Below are positions 15,336 through 23,972 of a stretch of 64,000 bases of DNA, piece after piece (positions within the stretch are counted from its first letter, which is position 1; every line of letters starts with the position of its first letter). The stretch comes from Agathobacter rectalis ATCC 33656 (GTDB lineage: Bacteria; Bacillota; Clostridia; Lachnospirales; Lachnospiraceae), in the NCBI RefSeq assembly GCF_000020605.1, contig NC_012781.1, positions 2,419,501 to 2,483,500 on the forward strand, given 5' to 3'. The notes under the pieces were generated by a model. That model was not told the DNA's origin and searched no databases. It worked only from the letters and a program-made list of their open reading frames with translations. The position numbers and the translations under genes are program-made.

Positions 15336-16394
15336 ATGTCTATCACAGCAAAAGAACTTGCCAAACAACTTAATCTTTCTGAAGCAGCTATATCGATGGC
15401 ACTTAATAATAAGCCCGGTGTCAGCACACTCACCAGAAAACGTGTGCTCGAAGCTGCGGCCTCTGCCGGATATGATTTTTCAAGAATATCAAATACCAAT
15501 GAATCTCCGGCCTCCAATGGCACATTATATTTTGTAATATACAGAAAGAATGGCGCTGTAGTTCCTAATTCTCCTGTTTACACACATACAGAGCACGGCG
15601 TTTTGGTACAGGATGTTCCATTCTTTTCACAGCTGTCAGAGGGTATTGATTTGGGCTGCAGGCACTGCCACTACTACCTGAATATCAGCTACATATACGA
15701 AAATGACGACATTGAGGCTTTGCTATCTGAGTGGAAAAGGCTTGGAGCAAAGGGTATCCTGCTGCTTGGAACCGAGATGGAAGAGCATGACATAAAGCCC
15801 TTTACAAGGTGCGGTCTGCCTGTTGTGCTAATAGACAACTATTTCGAAGCCTTAAACCTCGATTGCGTGACTATAAATAACCTTCAGGGTGCCTATCTTG
15901 CCACAGACTACCTGATCAAGCAAACACATGCACAACCCGGATATCTGCATTCCGCATACAGTATAACCGGCTTTGAGGAAAGAGCCGACGGCTTCTATAA
16001 AGCAATACGCAAAAACGGTATGTCAACCTCGCGCTCAGTCGTACATCACCTCTCCCCTTCAGTTGACGGTGCTTACTGTGATATGAAGGCAGTTATAAAA
16101 AGCGGTGATGAGCTTGTCCGATGCTACTTTGCTGACAATGACCTGATTGCTGCCGGAGCTATGCGTGCACTTTCAGAGGCAGGCTACCGTATTCCTGAAG
16201 ACATATCAGTAATAGGCTTTGATGATATGCCAATGTGTACCTACATTACACCGCCTCTTTCGACTGTGCATGTGCCGAAGCAGTACATGGGTGAAATTGC
16301 AGTAAAAAGGCTTGCAGAGATAATAAATTCTACCTCTGCAAGCCATGTAAAAATTGAAATAAGTACAGAAATTGTAAAGAGAAAGAGCTGTTAA
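15336..16394 (+). CDS. LacI-family transcriptional regulator, 352 aa
   Basis: The N-terminal helix-turn-helix and hinge are classical (TAKELAKQLNLSEAAISMAL, then NNKPGVSTLTRKRVLEAAASAGYD). A periplasmic-binding-protein-like sensor domain follows (ARCGLPVVLIDNYFE-type core, ISVIGFDDMPMCTYITPPLS near residue 295). The family binds operator DNA as a dimer and leaves it on binding a sugar or sugar phosphate. The gene is divergent from the isomerase-xylulokinase operon and two palindromic sites lie between them, so control of that operon is the likely role. It ends 15 bases from the convergent 3' end of clpB. Confidence 0.88.
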   Translation: MSITAKELAKQLNLSEAAISMALNNKPGVSTLTRKRVLEAAASAGYDFSRISNTNESPASNGTLYFVIYRKNGAVVPNSPVYTHTEHGVLVQDVPFFSQLSEGIDLGCRHCHYYLNISYIYENDDIEALLSEWKRLGAKGILLLGTEMEEHDIKPFTRCGLPVVLIDNYFEALNLDCVTINNLQGAYLATDYLIKQTHAQPGYLHSAYSITGFEERADGFYKAIRKNGMSTSRSVVHHLSPSVDGAYCDMKAVIKSGDELVRCYFADNDLIAAGAMRALSEAGYRIPEDISVIGFDDMPMCTYITPPLSTVHVPKQYMGEIAVKRLAEIINSTSASHVKIEISTEIVKRKSC

Positions 16395-16409
16395 TTTCTA
16401 TACATTTGC

Positions 16410-19010
16410 TTATGCATTTTTCTGAACTGCCGATGCACTAAGCTTGCCATCCTTCACATCTATAAGAATGGTATCTCCTGCTCTCACACCATCTGCCAGA
16501 ATCAGCTTTGCAGCGAGTGTCTCGACATGCTTCTGCAGATATCTCTTGAGCGGTCTTGCTCCGTATACCGGATCGTAGCCATTGTCGGTGATAAACTGCT
16601 TTGCAGTGTCTGTCAGCTCGACTGTGATTTCCTTGTCGACAAGACGCTTGTTTAAGTCTGCCATGAGCAAGGTGATGATATGACCAATGTTATCCTTTGT
16701 GAGAGGCTTGAACATGATGATCTCATCAAGTCTGTTTAAAAACTCCGGTCTGAAATGACCCTTAAGCTCATCCATGACGCGGTTCTCACACTCTGTGCTG
16801 ATGCTGCCGTCTGCCTCTATACCCTCAAGAAGCTCCTGTGAGCCGAGGTTGCTTGTCATAATGATGATAGTGTTTTTGAAATCCACGGTACGTCCCTGTG
16901 AGTCAGTAATTCGTCCGTCATCAAGCACCTGAAGCAGCACATTGAATACATCCGGATGGGCTTTTTCCACCTCATCAAAGAGTACTACTGAGTATGGCTT
17001 ACGCCTTACAGCCTCTGTGAGCTGTCCACCCTCATCATAGCCTACATATCCAGGAGGCGCTCCGATGAGTCGTGACACTGAGTACTTCTCCATGTACTCA
17101 CTCATATCGAGTCTGACCATGTTGTTCTCATCATCAAAAAGACTTGCCGCAAGTGCCTTTGCAAGCTCTGTCTTACCTACACCTGTAGGTCCGAGGAACA
17201 TAAACGAACCTATCGGCTTTGTAGGATCCTTGATGCCTGCCTTTGATCGGATGATAGCCTCTGTCACCTTTGTGACTCCGTCATCCTGTCCTATTACCCT
17301 CTTGTGCAGCTCCTCATCGAGGTGAAGTGTCTTATTACGCTCACTCTCCGTAAGCTTTGCAACAGGTATTCCTGTCCAGCGCGAGATAATGAGTGCAATC
17401 TCCTCATCGCCCACGTTCTCACGTACAAGCGATAAATCCCTGTCCTTAAGCAGTGCTTCCTCTGATTCCAGCTCCTTCTGCAAATTTGGAAGAACGCCGT
17501 ACTGCAGCTCTGCCGCCTTTTCCAGGTCATAGTTCTGCTGCGCTGTCTTGATTTCATTCTTTGTGGACTCAATCTTTTCACGAAGCTTGCTGACCTTGTC
17601 AACAGCGCCCTTCTCGTTCTGCCACTGAGCCTTTTTCGCATTGAAGTCATCACGCAGCTCTGCAAGCTCCTTTTGTAGTGCTGCGAGCCTGTCCTGACTT
17701 AAGTGGTCTGTCTCTTTCTTTAGAGCTGTCTCCTCTATCTCAAGCTGCATAATCTTACGATTCTGCTCATCAAGCTCTGCCGGCATTGAATCAAGCTCCG
17801 TCTTTATCATGGCGCATGCCTCATCCACAAGGTCTATTGCCTTATCAGGCAAAAATCTGTCTGTGATGTATCTGTTTGAAAGCACTGCCGCTGTGACAAG
17901 TGCCGAATCTGTGATTTTAACGCCATGGAATACCTCGTATCTGTCCTTAAGACCACGAAGTATTGAGATAGTGTCCTCTACTGTCGGCTCGTCTACCATA
18001 ACAGGCTGGAAACGTCTCTCAAGAGCTGCATCCTTCTCAATGTACTCACGGTACTCATCAAGTGTGGTGGCGCCCACGCAGTGCAGCTCACCTCTTGCAA
18101 GCATTGGCTTAAGAAGCTGTCCTGCATCCATAGCTCCGTCTGTCTTTCCGGCTCCTACTATTGTGTGAAGCTCATCGATAAAGAGAATTATCTGTCCGTC
18201 AGAGGCTTTTACCTCCTCAAGCACTGCCTTAAGTCTCTCCTCAAACTCGCCCCTGTACTTAGCTCCTGCAATCAGAGAGCCCATATCGAGTGCAAACAGT
18301 TTTTTGTCCTTTAAGCCCTCAGGCACATCGCCCTTTACGATACGCTGCGCCAGTCCCTCAACGACTGCCGTTTTACCAACACCCGGCTCACCGATAAGTA
18401 CCGGGTTATTTTTAGTCTTACGTGAGAGAATACGCACTACATTTCGTATCTCATCATCACGGCCGATAACAGGATCAAGCTTCTGCTGTCTTGCACGCTC
18501 CACCATGTCGTAGCCATATTTCTCAAGTGTATCATATGTGGCCTCAGGGTTATCGGATGTGACCTTCTGATTGCCCCTGACCGTAGAAAGTGCTGTGAGG
18601 AATCTGTCTCTTGTGAGACCATACTCCTTTATCAGCTCCTTCATTGCCTTGTTTGGATACTTCAGCAGACACAGGAAAAGATGCTCTACCGAAACATACT
18701 CATCTCCCATTGCCTTTGCCTCGTCCTCAGCATGGATAAGAACCTTGTTTAAATCATTGCCCACATAGACCTGTGCACTGCTGCCGCTTACTTTTGTACG
18801 CGCTGCCAGATGGCGCTTTGCATTCTCTGTGAAATGCTCTACGTTTATCTCCATCTTGTCAATCAGCTTCGGTATCAGTCCGTCCTCCTGTGAAAGTAAT
18901 GCCACAAGCAGGTGCTCCTGTTCTATCTCCTGATTGCCATAATCATATGCAAGCTTCTCGCAGTCATTGACTGCCTCTATTGATTTCTGTGTAAATTTTT
19001 GAATGTTCAT
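16410..19010 (-). CDS. clpB: ClpB disaggregase (AAA+ chaperone), 866 aa
   Basis: ClpB rescues proteins from aggregates together with DnaK in the cytoplasm. The protein has the N-terminal Clp_N repeats ([20 protein letters not shown] onward), a first AAA+ domain with Walker [10 protein letters not shown], the long coiled-coil middle domain that distinguishes ClpB from ClpC, and a second AAA+ domain with GPTGVGKTE and Walker [13 protein letters not shown]. The start is placed at 19010 because GAAGGGAG lies just upstream; a start at 19040 would place that ribosome-binding site inside the gene. Length fits the family. Expression is predicted to be heat-inducible through CIRCE. Confidence 0.95.
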   Translation of the reverse strand: MNIQKFTQKSIEAVNDCEKLAYDYGNQEIEQEHLLVALLSQEDGLIPKLIDKMEINVEHFTENAKRHLAARTKVSGSSAQVYVGNDLNKVLIHAEDEAKAMGDEYVSVEHLFLCLLKYPNKAMKELIKEYGLTRDRFLTALSTVRGNQKVTSDNPEATYDTLEKYGYDMVERARQQKLDPVIGRDDEIRNVVRILSRKTKNNPVLIGEPGVGKTAVVEGLAQRIVKGDVPEGLKDKKLFALDMGSLIAGAKYRGEFEERLKAVLEEVKASDGQIILFIDELHTIVGAGKTDGAMDAGQLLKPMLARGELHCVGATTLDEYREYIEKDAALERRFQPVMVDEPTVEDTISILRGLKDRYEVFHGVKITDSALVTAAVLSNRYITDRFLPDKAIDLVDEACAMIKTELDSMPAELDEQNRKIMQLEIEETALKKETDHLSQDRLAALQKELAELRDDFNAKKAQWQNEKGAVDKVSKLREKIESTKNEIKTAQQNYDLEKAAELQYGVLPNLQKELESEEALLKDRDLSLVRENVGDEEIALIISRWTGIPVAKLTESERNKTLHLDEELHKRVIGQDDGVTKVTEAIIRSKAGIKDPTKPIGSFMFLGPTGVGKTELAKALAASLFDDENNMVRLDMSEYMEKYSVSRLIGAPPGYVGYDEGGQLTEAVRRKPYSVVLFDEVEKAHPDVFNVLLQVLDDGRITDSQGRTVDFKNTIIIMTSNLGSQELLEGIEADGSISTECENRVMDELKGHFRPEFLNRLDEIIMFKPLTKDNIGHIITLLMADLNKRLVDKEITVELTDTAKQFITDNGYDPVYGARPLKRYLQKHVETLAAKLILADGVRAGDTILIDVKDGKLSASAVQKNA

Positions 19011-19131
19011 AGTCTCACTCCCTTCTACTATGTTATCCATAAATATGATTCTTATGTGTTATACAGGTAATATCAAAATTTTATCTCTAAATAATCCTTT
19101 AAATAATTCTTCAATATTTCCTTGTGACTAT

Positions 19132-19173
19132 GTTATAGCACGCAGATTAGCACTCGTCAAGTGAGAGTGCTAA
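19132..19173 (-). promoter_or_regulatory. CIRCE operator overlapping the clpB promoter
   Basis: A perfect CIRCE element, TTAGCACTC-N9-GAGTGCTAA, spans 19147-19173. On the minus strand TTGACG (19155-19160, inside the CIRCE spacer) and TATAAC (19132-19137) are exactly 17 bases apart, a good sigma-A promoter. HrcA bound here would cover the -35 box. In many Firmicutes clpB is under CtsR instead, so HrcA control is noteworthy. hrcA is not in this window. Confidence 0.93.
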
Positions 19174-19210
19174 CAATTTTTATTAAATAAATATAAACTT
19201 TTGATTTACA

Positions 19211-19240
19211 AGCAAAAAAGAGTGATTTACATCACTCTCT
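19211..19240 (-). terminator. Terminator of the alarmone synthetase gene
   Basis: On the minus strand AGAGTGATGTAAATCACTCT forms a hairpin with 8 paired bases and is followed by TTTTTTGC. It sits just after the stop of the 19242-19904 gene and before the clpB promoter. Confidence 0.8.
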
Positions 19241-19241
19241 T

Positions 19242-19904
19242 TTACTCAATCGGCTGCACAATCCCCGAAACATTTGCCAGATTCTGCATCTTGTCATCAG
19301 CGTCTGCCATGATATCTGCGCATTTCTTGAGCTCCTGCTGCATCTCCTCCGTGAATATACGGCTCTTCTTGTAGCGGAGCTGATGCTCTGTGCTGGCCCA
19401 GAAATTCATGGCAATGGTACGAAACTGTATCTCTATCGGCACCTTGTCCTTGTGATCCGAAAAATACACATCAACCAGCACTATCATATGAAGACTCCTG
19501 TAGCCATTCTCCTTCGGTTTTTTTATGTAGTCCTTTATTGTGACAATCTCGACATCCGCCTGATTCACAAGCATATTGGCCACCTGATATACATCGGATA
19601 TGAATGGACAAATGACCCTGACGCCGGCTATATCCTTAATCTCACGCTTCATGGCGTTGGTGGTGAGCGGAATGCCCTTTCGCTTCATTTTGTCTATTAT
19701 GCTGTCAAGCGACTTTACACGGCTCTTTATATTCTCAATTGGATTTCTTTCATGATTGTTTTTAAATTCATTATTTAATATCTGCAGCTTTGCGACTATC
19801 TGCTGTATACCCGATTCGTAGTAGAACATGATGTGTTCATACTGCGAGGCAATTGAACTAAATTCGCCCAACATCGGCAGCATCTCTATTTGTGTATCAT
19901 CCAT
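19242..19904 (-). CDS. Small alarmone synthetase (RelQ/YjbM-like GTP pyrophosphokinase), 220 aa
   Basis: This single-domain RelA/SpoT synthetase is predicted to make (p)ppGpp from GTP or GDP and ATP. It lacks the hydrolase, TGS and ACT domains of full-length Rel. Motifs are the SRVKSLDSIIDKMKRKG stretch, DIAGVRVICPFISDVYQVAN with the substrate-binding core, DYIKKPKENGYRSLHMIV (the G-loop NGYRSLH) and EIQFRTIAMNFWASTEHQLR with the catalytic EIQFRT. The length fits RelQ/YjbM. It is a monocistronic minus-strand gene with its own terminator. Confidence 0.92.
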   Translation of the reverse strand: MDDTQIEMLPMLGEFSSIASQYEHIMFYYESGIQQIVAKLQILNNEFKNNHERNPIENIKSRVKSLDSIIDKMKRKGIPLTTNAMKREIKDIAGVRVICPFISDVYQVANMLVNQADVEIVTIKDYIKKPKENGYRSLHMIVLVDVYFSDHKDKVPIEIQFRTIAMNFWASTEHQLRYKKSRIFTEEMQQELKKCADIMADADDKMQNLANVSGIVQPIE

Positions 19905-19965
19905 GTTTATACTCCTTGGTTTTAGGTTTTCTTACTAATTGTATACCTTATACTGTTTATACATA

Positions 19966-20649
19966 TTATGCTTCTGTATTCGATTTTCCTTTTTTAACTG
20001 CCTTTTTAACTATCAGCTTTGAAACCCGGTATGTCACTTCCACCAGCGCAACTCCTGCAACTACATCATATATCACATGCTGCTTCGTAGTCAATGTGGA
20101 TATGAATACTGCTATAGCGCAAATACAAAAGGTTGTACGTATCCACTGCGGTACTTTTTTATTGCCACGAATGCCAATATAGCACAGCCAGCTTACTAGG
20201 CAGTGTATAGATGGAAAAAGATTGTCCGCTGCATCCATACTATATAAAAAGCGCATGAGCTGTGCCCATATGTCTGAGCCCACTATTTCCGGGCGGGTGT
20301 TGGTTGTAGGATACACGACATAACAGATAAAACAGACTGCCTTTGCCAGCCAGTCTGCCATGAGGAAACGATAACAGTGCCTTTTATCCATCGCTGCATT
20401 GTACAGATATCCTATAATCCAAAAAATATAGCAGCCAAAATAAATGACTACTGTAGGGTACACAACCGGTATCATATCATCAAGCGAGGTCTCTATATTG
20501 TGATGGATAAAACCGCCTGCAATAGCACGCGCGCCCCAGTATACACTGAAATTGAGCACTACTGTAAAAAGCAGCGGAATACGACTGTATTTTGGAAGTA
20601 TTCTGTTAAAAAACTGTCCTGTTTGCGATATGCTGTCCCTGGATAACAC
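19966..20649 (-). CDS. PAP2-family membrane phosphatase, 227 aa
   Basis: A multi-pass membrane protein with the PAP2 signature: NLFPSIHCLVSW carries PSxH and KQHVIYDVVAG carries the last His and Asp. The first motif with Lys and Arg is weak in this copy. It may dephosphorylate a lipid phosphate such as phosphatidylglycerol phosphate or undecaprenyl diphosphate. The start is a GTG at 20649, which overlaps the 3' end of psd by 44 bases, with AAGGAG upstream; an in-frame ATG is absent nearby, so the start is uncertain. It closes a pssA-psd-PAP2 operon, hinting at a phospholipid role. Confidence 0.8.
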   Translation of the reverse strand: MLSRDSISQTGQFFNRILPKYSRIPLLFTVVLNFSVYWGARAIAGGFIHHNIETSLDDMIPVVYPTVVIYFGCYIFWIIGYLYNAAMDKRHCYRFLMADWLAKAVCFICYVVYPTTNTRPEIVGSDIWAQLMRFLYSMDAADNLFPSIHCLVSWLCYIGIRGNKKVPQWIRTTFCICAIAVFISTLTTKQHVIYDVVAGVALVEVTYRVSKLIVKKAVKKGKSNTEA

Positions 20650-21427
20650 GTACTTCTTTGTCTCCTTTTATACACTCTTTAATTTCCGGAAGCAGGTCAA
20701 TATGACCTTTTTTAAACAAAAGCACTATTGTGGAGCCAATCAGCTCAAAGTGCCCCATCTCTGCGCCCTTTCTCATCATAACATTCTCGTGGTCATTGAC
20801 TATGCCTCCCACAAGCAGCGCACCTATCTCAATCTGTGCCACCTTGCCAAAATTAACTGTATCCAGAATAGTCCACATACGCCTGTTTTGCCTATATACA
20901 GGAGCATTTTCCAGTGCAATAGGCTGTACACTGTGAAGCAGTCCCTTCACAAAATGATTCCTGCCCTGAAATCCATCATCTATATAGCAGTAATGATGAT
21001 AATCGTTGGCACAAAGACGCAGTATCACGCAGTCTCCTCCAACAAATTCCTTTGCAATTTTTTTGTCGGTGACAAGGTCCGTCACCTTGTACCATGAGCC
21101 CTTGATGTGAAAGCTGTTGTTGCTTTTTATCCTGTATGCACTCAGGTAGCCGTCACACGGGCTGATAAGATGCTCAGCCTGCCTGTCCACCTCAATATCA
21201 TCACGCTTTCTGGAGAAAAAGTCCTGAAAGCTGTTATATTTCTGACCCTTAAAATCAGACATGTCTATATTGTTATTCTTTATATACCGGCTGATAAACG
21301 GCTTAGACAGCGGGGAGCGTGCTACTATTTCTCCGAGCTTAAGTGCACCTGTATGCAGAAGCACCTTAAGTGTCACACGCCCAGGTGCCGTGGTGTAAAG
21401 CCAGTCTACAAACGATTTTTTTGCCAT
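20606..21427 (-). CDS. psd: Phosphatidylserine decarboxylase, 273 aa
   Basis: The enzyme converts phosphatidylserine to phosphatidylethanolamine and is made as a proenzyme that cleaves itself to form a pyruvoyl group. The cleavage site is the serine in ELIGSTIVLLF near the C-terminus, the LGST-type motif. SPCDGYLSAYRI and the YRYHHYCYIDDG-type segment are also typical. The start is ATG 21427, which shares bases with the pssA stop codon (TAATG) and is preceded by GGAGG; a start at 21457 would be too early. The tight coupling supports one transcript with pssA. Confidence 0.92.
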   Translation of the reverse strand: MAKKSFVDWLYTTAPGRVTLKVLLHTGALKLGEIVARSPLSKPFISRYIKNNNIDMSDFKGQKYNSFQDFFSRKRDDIEVDRQAEHLISPCDGYLSAYRIKSNNSFHIKGSWYKVTDLVTDKKIAKEFVGGDCVILRLCANDYHHYCYIDDGFQGRNHFVKGLLHSVQPIALENAPVYRQNRRMWTILDTVNFGKVAQIEIGALLVGGIVNDHENVMMRKGAEMGHFELIGSTIVLLFKKGHIDLLPEIKECIKGDKEVRVIQGQHIANRTVF

Positions 21428-22128
21428 TAAATAAGAACCTCCGCAATGAGAATACAAAACTCAACTGCTCCTATACCTACAAGCAGAACCTCTCCAAAAA
21501 GAGATGGCTTTTTGAGCTTTACAGGGAGCACGTAGCAAATGCCAATGATTAAAAGGGCAAGTGCCGCGATTGTCTGTGTATGTATAGCTGTGAACTCTCC
21601 AATCAGATATACCGCCGGAATAGCAAGCGCACTTGATGTGATTGGAAGCCCCAGATAATACTGTCTGCGCTCTGCTGTCGCTGCCTGCCTGTTGGCCTCA
21701 TCTACATTAAAGTATGCCAGACGGATAAGCCCGCAAAGTATGAATACAAATATGGCGATAAATGCAACTGATATCTTTGGTGTCACGCAAAATACCCACA
21801 CTGCCGGAAGCACACCGAAGCATATGATATCACTTAACGAATCTATCTGTATGCCAAATGTGCGCTCGTCCCTGGTACGATCCTTCTTTGTGGATGCAAT
21901 GGTGCCGTCAAACATATCACAGACACCTGCCAGCATAAGGCAGATTAGTGAACCCACATACCTATCCTTTATGGCAAGCATAACTCCAAGGAAGCCTATC
22001 CACATGCCTATGTATGTAAGCACTACCGTGTAATTATAAAAGCCTATGAGCCCTGTCCTTTTCTCTGTGTCTGTATTCCCTATATCCAGAGTATCTGCTA
22101 TTGCAGAATTAATATTCATATTATTCAT
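21427..22128 (-). CDS. pssA: CDP-diacylglycerol-serine O-phosphatidyltransferase, 233 aa
   Basis: A membrane enzyme that makes phosphatidylserine from CDP-diacylglycerol and serine. The CDP-alcohol phosphotransferase motif is present as DGTIASTKKDR followed by GIQIDSLSDIICFG (DG...G...D...D). At least six hydrophobic segments follow. The first 40 residues form a polar extension before the first helix. It is the first gene of the phosphatidylethanolamine operon; its downstream partner is psd, so the cell can probably make phosphatidylethanolamine. Confidence 0.9.
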   Translation of the reverse strand: MNNMNINSAIADTLDIGNTDTEKRTGLIGFYNYTVVLTYIGMWIGFLGVMLAIKDRYVGSLICLMLAGVCDMFDGTIASTKKDRTRDERTFGIQIDSLSDIICFGVLPAVWVFCVTPKISVAFIAIFVFILCGLIRLAYFNVDEANRQAATAERRQYYLGLPITSSALAIPAVYLIGEFTAIHTQTIAALALLIIGICYVLPVKLKKPSLFGEVLLVGIGAVEFCILIAEVLI

Positions 22129-22302
22129 ATCGATTCCCTTACTTTCATTCTTTTGTTTTTATCAGATAAAACATGATAAGTTTTCTCATTTACCCTTAAC
22201 CGGTAATATTATATGCCCTTACCTGATATATAATAACATATTCATGACATAAACTCATTAATTATTTGTTTAAACTTTTCTTAATATCTCTTATTTTTAG
22301 CA

Positions 22303-22336
22303 AAAAACAAGGCAGAACCCGCTTTCTGATTCTGCC
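22303..22336 (-). terminator. Terminator after the CarD-like gene
   Basis: On the minus strand GGCAGAATCAGAAAGCGGGT ends in TTCTGCC and then TTGTTTTTTG. The stem GGCAGAA/TTCTGCC lies 7 bases after the CarD-like stop. It separates that gene from pssA. Confidence 0.75.
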
Positions 22337-22342
22337 CACATA

Positions 22343-22837
22343 CTATAGCATATCATGAATTATATCTTTAATCTCCTGCTTGTCCTTTTCAAGAACAAAT
22401 GCAAGCTCTGCATTTAAATTGTGCTCTGCCATCTTGCCATAGCGCTCATCGACGGCTGTAGACTTCTTGCCTGCCTGTGCACGCTGCTCATTTCTGATAT
22501 GTAAACACTTTAAGAGACTGATCACACTATCCGGCTCACAGCTTCTGACTGCCTCCTTATAGCGCGTTTCGCGCTCCTTCTCATTGTTTACCGCGAGCGC
22601 CTCTATCTCAGGTACTCTATCGAGCACCGCCAGTGCCTCATCCTGTGTTATTACCTTACGTATCCTCTTATCAGCATTGTCAACAGGTATATACACTCTG
22701 TCATTCTCCTCCTCAACAGGGCGGAGTAAAAAATATGACTTGAGTTGCTTGTCTCCTGACATGTCTAACTCCACGATTTCGCTTATTTTGCAAATTCCAT
22801 TTGTAGCATTTAATACGTAATCACCTATTTCGAACAT
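22343..22837 (-). CDS. CarD-family transcriptional regulator, 164 aa
   Basis: The N-terminal 60 residues match the CarD/CdnL/TRCF RNA-polymerase-interacting domain (FEIGDYVLNATNGICKISEI, then a VYIPVDN strand), and the rest is helical, as in CarD-type regulators of Firmicutes that bind RNA polymerase and modulate promoter opening. The SLLKCLHIRNEQR segment is typical of clostridial members. Size fits. The gene is monocistronic: a terminator follows and the next gene upstream on this strand ends 128 bases away behind its own terminator. Confidence 0.85.
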   Translation of the reverse strand: MFEIGDYVLNATNGICKISEIVELDMSGDKQLKSYFLLRPVEEENDRVYIPVDNADKRIRKVITQDEALAVLDRVPEIEALAVNNEKERETRYKEAVRSCEPDSVISLLKCLHIRNEQRAQAGKKSTAVDERYGKMAEHNLNAELAFVLEKDKQEIKDIIHDML

Positions 22838-22926
22838 ATCACACCTCTTTCGTTATACAATATTATTTTATCACTTTTTCACGAATTTTGTAAGAGGATT
22901 TTTTCAAAAATGTCAAATATATAAAA

Positions 22927-22960
22927 AAAGCGTGTTTTACGTCAATAAAACACGCTTTAA
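22927..22960 (-). terminator. Terminator after the cytidylate-kinase-like gene
   Basis: On the minus strand AAAGCGTGTTTTA and TAAAACACGCTTT form a perfect 13-bp stem with a short loop, followed by TTTTATAT. It lies directly after the stop at 22965. Confidence 0.88.
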
Positions 22961-22964
22961 AAAA

Positions 22965-23960
22965 TTACTCAATCAGCTGCTTCACGCGGTCATCGAGCTG
23001 GAGCATACGGATGATAAGCTCTATTGAGCCCTTAATGCCGTAGCTGGCACTGTTGATACAGATATCATAGTTACTTGCCTTGCTCCACTTTCTGCCGGTA
23101 TAGAATTTGTAGGTCTTCAGATGTCTCTTATCCTCAGATTCTATCCATTTCTTTGCCTGGTTCGGAGTCACATTCTTATTTATCTCAAGGAAACGCTGGA
23201 TTCTTCTCTTCTCCGGTGCTGTGATAAAAATACTTATGTGAGGAATATGATTGTTTGTCAGAATTGCATCTGCAAAACGTCCCATAACAATGAAGTCCTC
23301 CTGCTTTGCCTTCTCTACAAGGAACTTGCTTGTATCAAAGAAAAGCACATCCTCTGATGAAAGTCCGTGGTATTTCTTAAAAGCTTTTATGCGCTTTTTG
23401 ATTCCCATTCGCTCTTTTTTCTGGAAGGTAGCTGTAGCCTGGGCTGCTTCCTCTCCATCCTTCTGTCTGAACACCTCATTCATGACAGACACATCATAGA
23501 AATTCATACGAAGCTTGTCTGCAAGTGCAAATCCAATCTCATTTCCACCACATCCGCAGGAACGTCCTATACAGATAATCAGATGATCGCCCGTCTTGAA
23601 ACGATCCTTCAGGTTTACGGTATTTAAATCCGCTATCTTTGGATCGAGGATATCTCCGTCGGCAAAGCCTGTCGGGAGCTCCGCTATCTCCTCTACTATG
23701 TTGTTGTATCTGACCATGATATCATGCCTTGTATCGTGATCAGGTATTGTTCTTGCCATGTTGCTTATCAGGGCAAGCTCGCTTCGGATTCTTGAGCTGT
23801 TCTGCCTTGAGTGCAGATCCTCCATGATGTTACGGATACATATATCCTTCTCGCCACCAAATACCCTGCCGAGGGATGAGCCTAATTTCTTGTATACTTC
23901 GGCATCAAGCTCATAGATTTCGATGGCAAGAGCTTTAATTTTCTCGTCATAAAATTCCAT
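22965..23960 (-). CDS. Cytidylate-kinase-like protein with N-terminal extension, 331 aa
   Basis: The C-terminal 190 residues match the cytidylate kinase-like family (PF13189 type): ICIGRSCGCGGNEIGFALAD forms a P-loop variant, MNFYDVSVMNEVF follows, and FIVMGRFADAILTN and APEKRRIQRFLE complete the pattern. The N-terminal about 135 residues are an all-helical extension with RNIMEDLHSRQNSSRIRSEL and do not look like a kinase. Activity on CMP is not assured, because this family is distinct from Cmk. The gene follows the NhaD-like antiporter with a 12-base gap, so the two are probably co-transcribed. Confidence 0.75.
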   Translation of the reverse strand: MEFYDEKIKALAIEIYELDAEVYKKLGSSLGRVFGGEKDICIRNIMEDLHSRQNSSRIRSELALISNMARTIPDHDTRHDIMVRYNNIVEEIAELPTGFADGDILDPKIADLNTVNLKDRFKTGDHLIICIGRSCGCGGNEIGFALADKLRMNFYDVSVMNEVFRQKDGEEAAQATATFQKKERMGIKKRIKAFKKYHGLSSEDVLFFDTSKFLVEKAKQEDFIVMGRFADAILTNNHIPHISIFITAPEKRRIQRFLEINKNVTPNQAKKWIESEDKRHLKTYKFYTGRKWSKASNYDICINSASYGIKGSIELIIRMLQLDDRVKQLIE

Positions 23961-23972
23961 AATTCATCCCTC

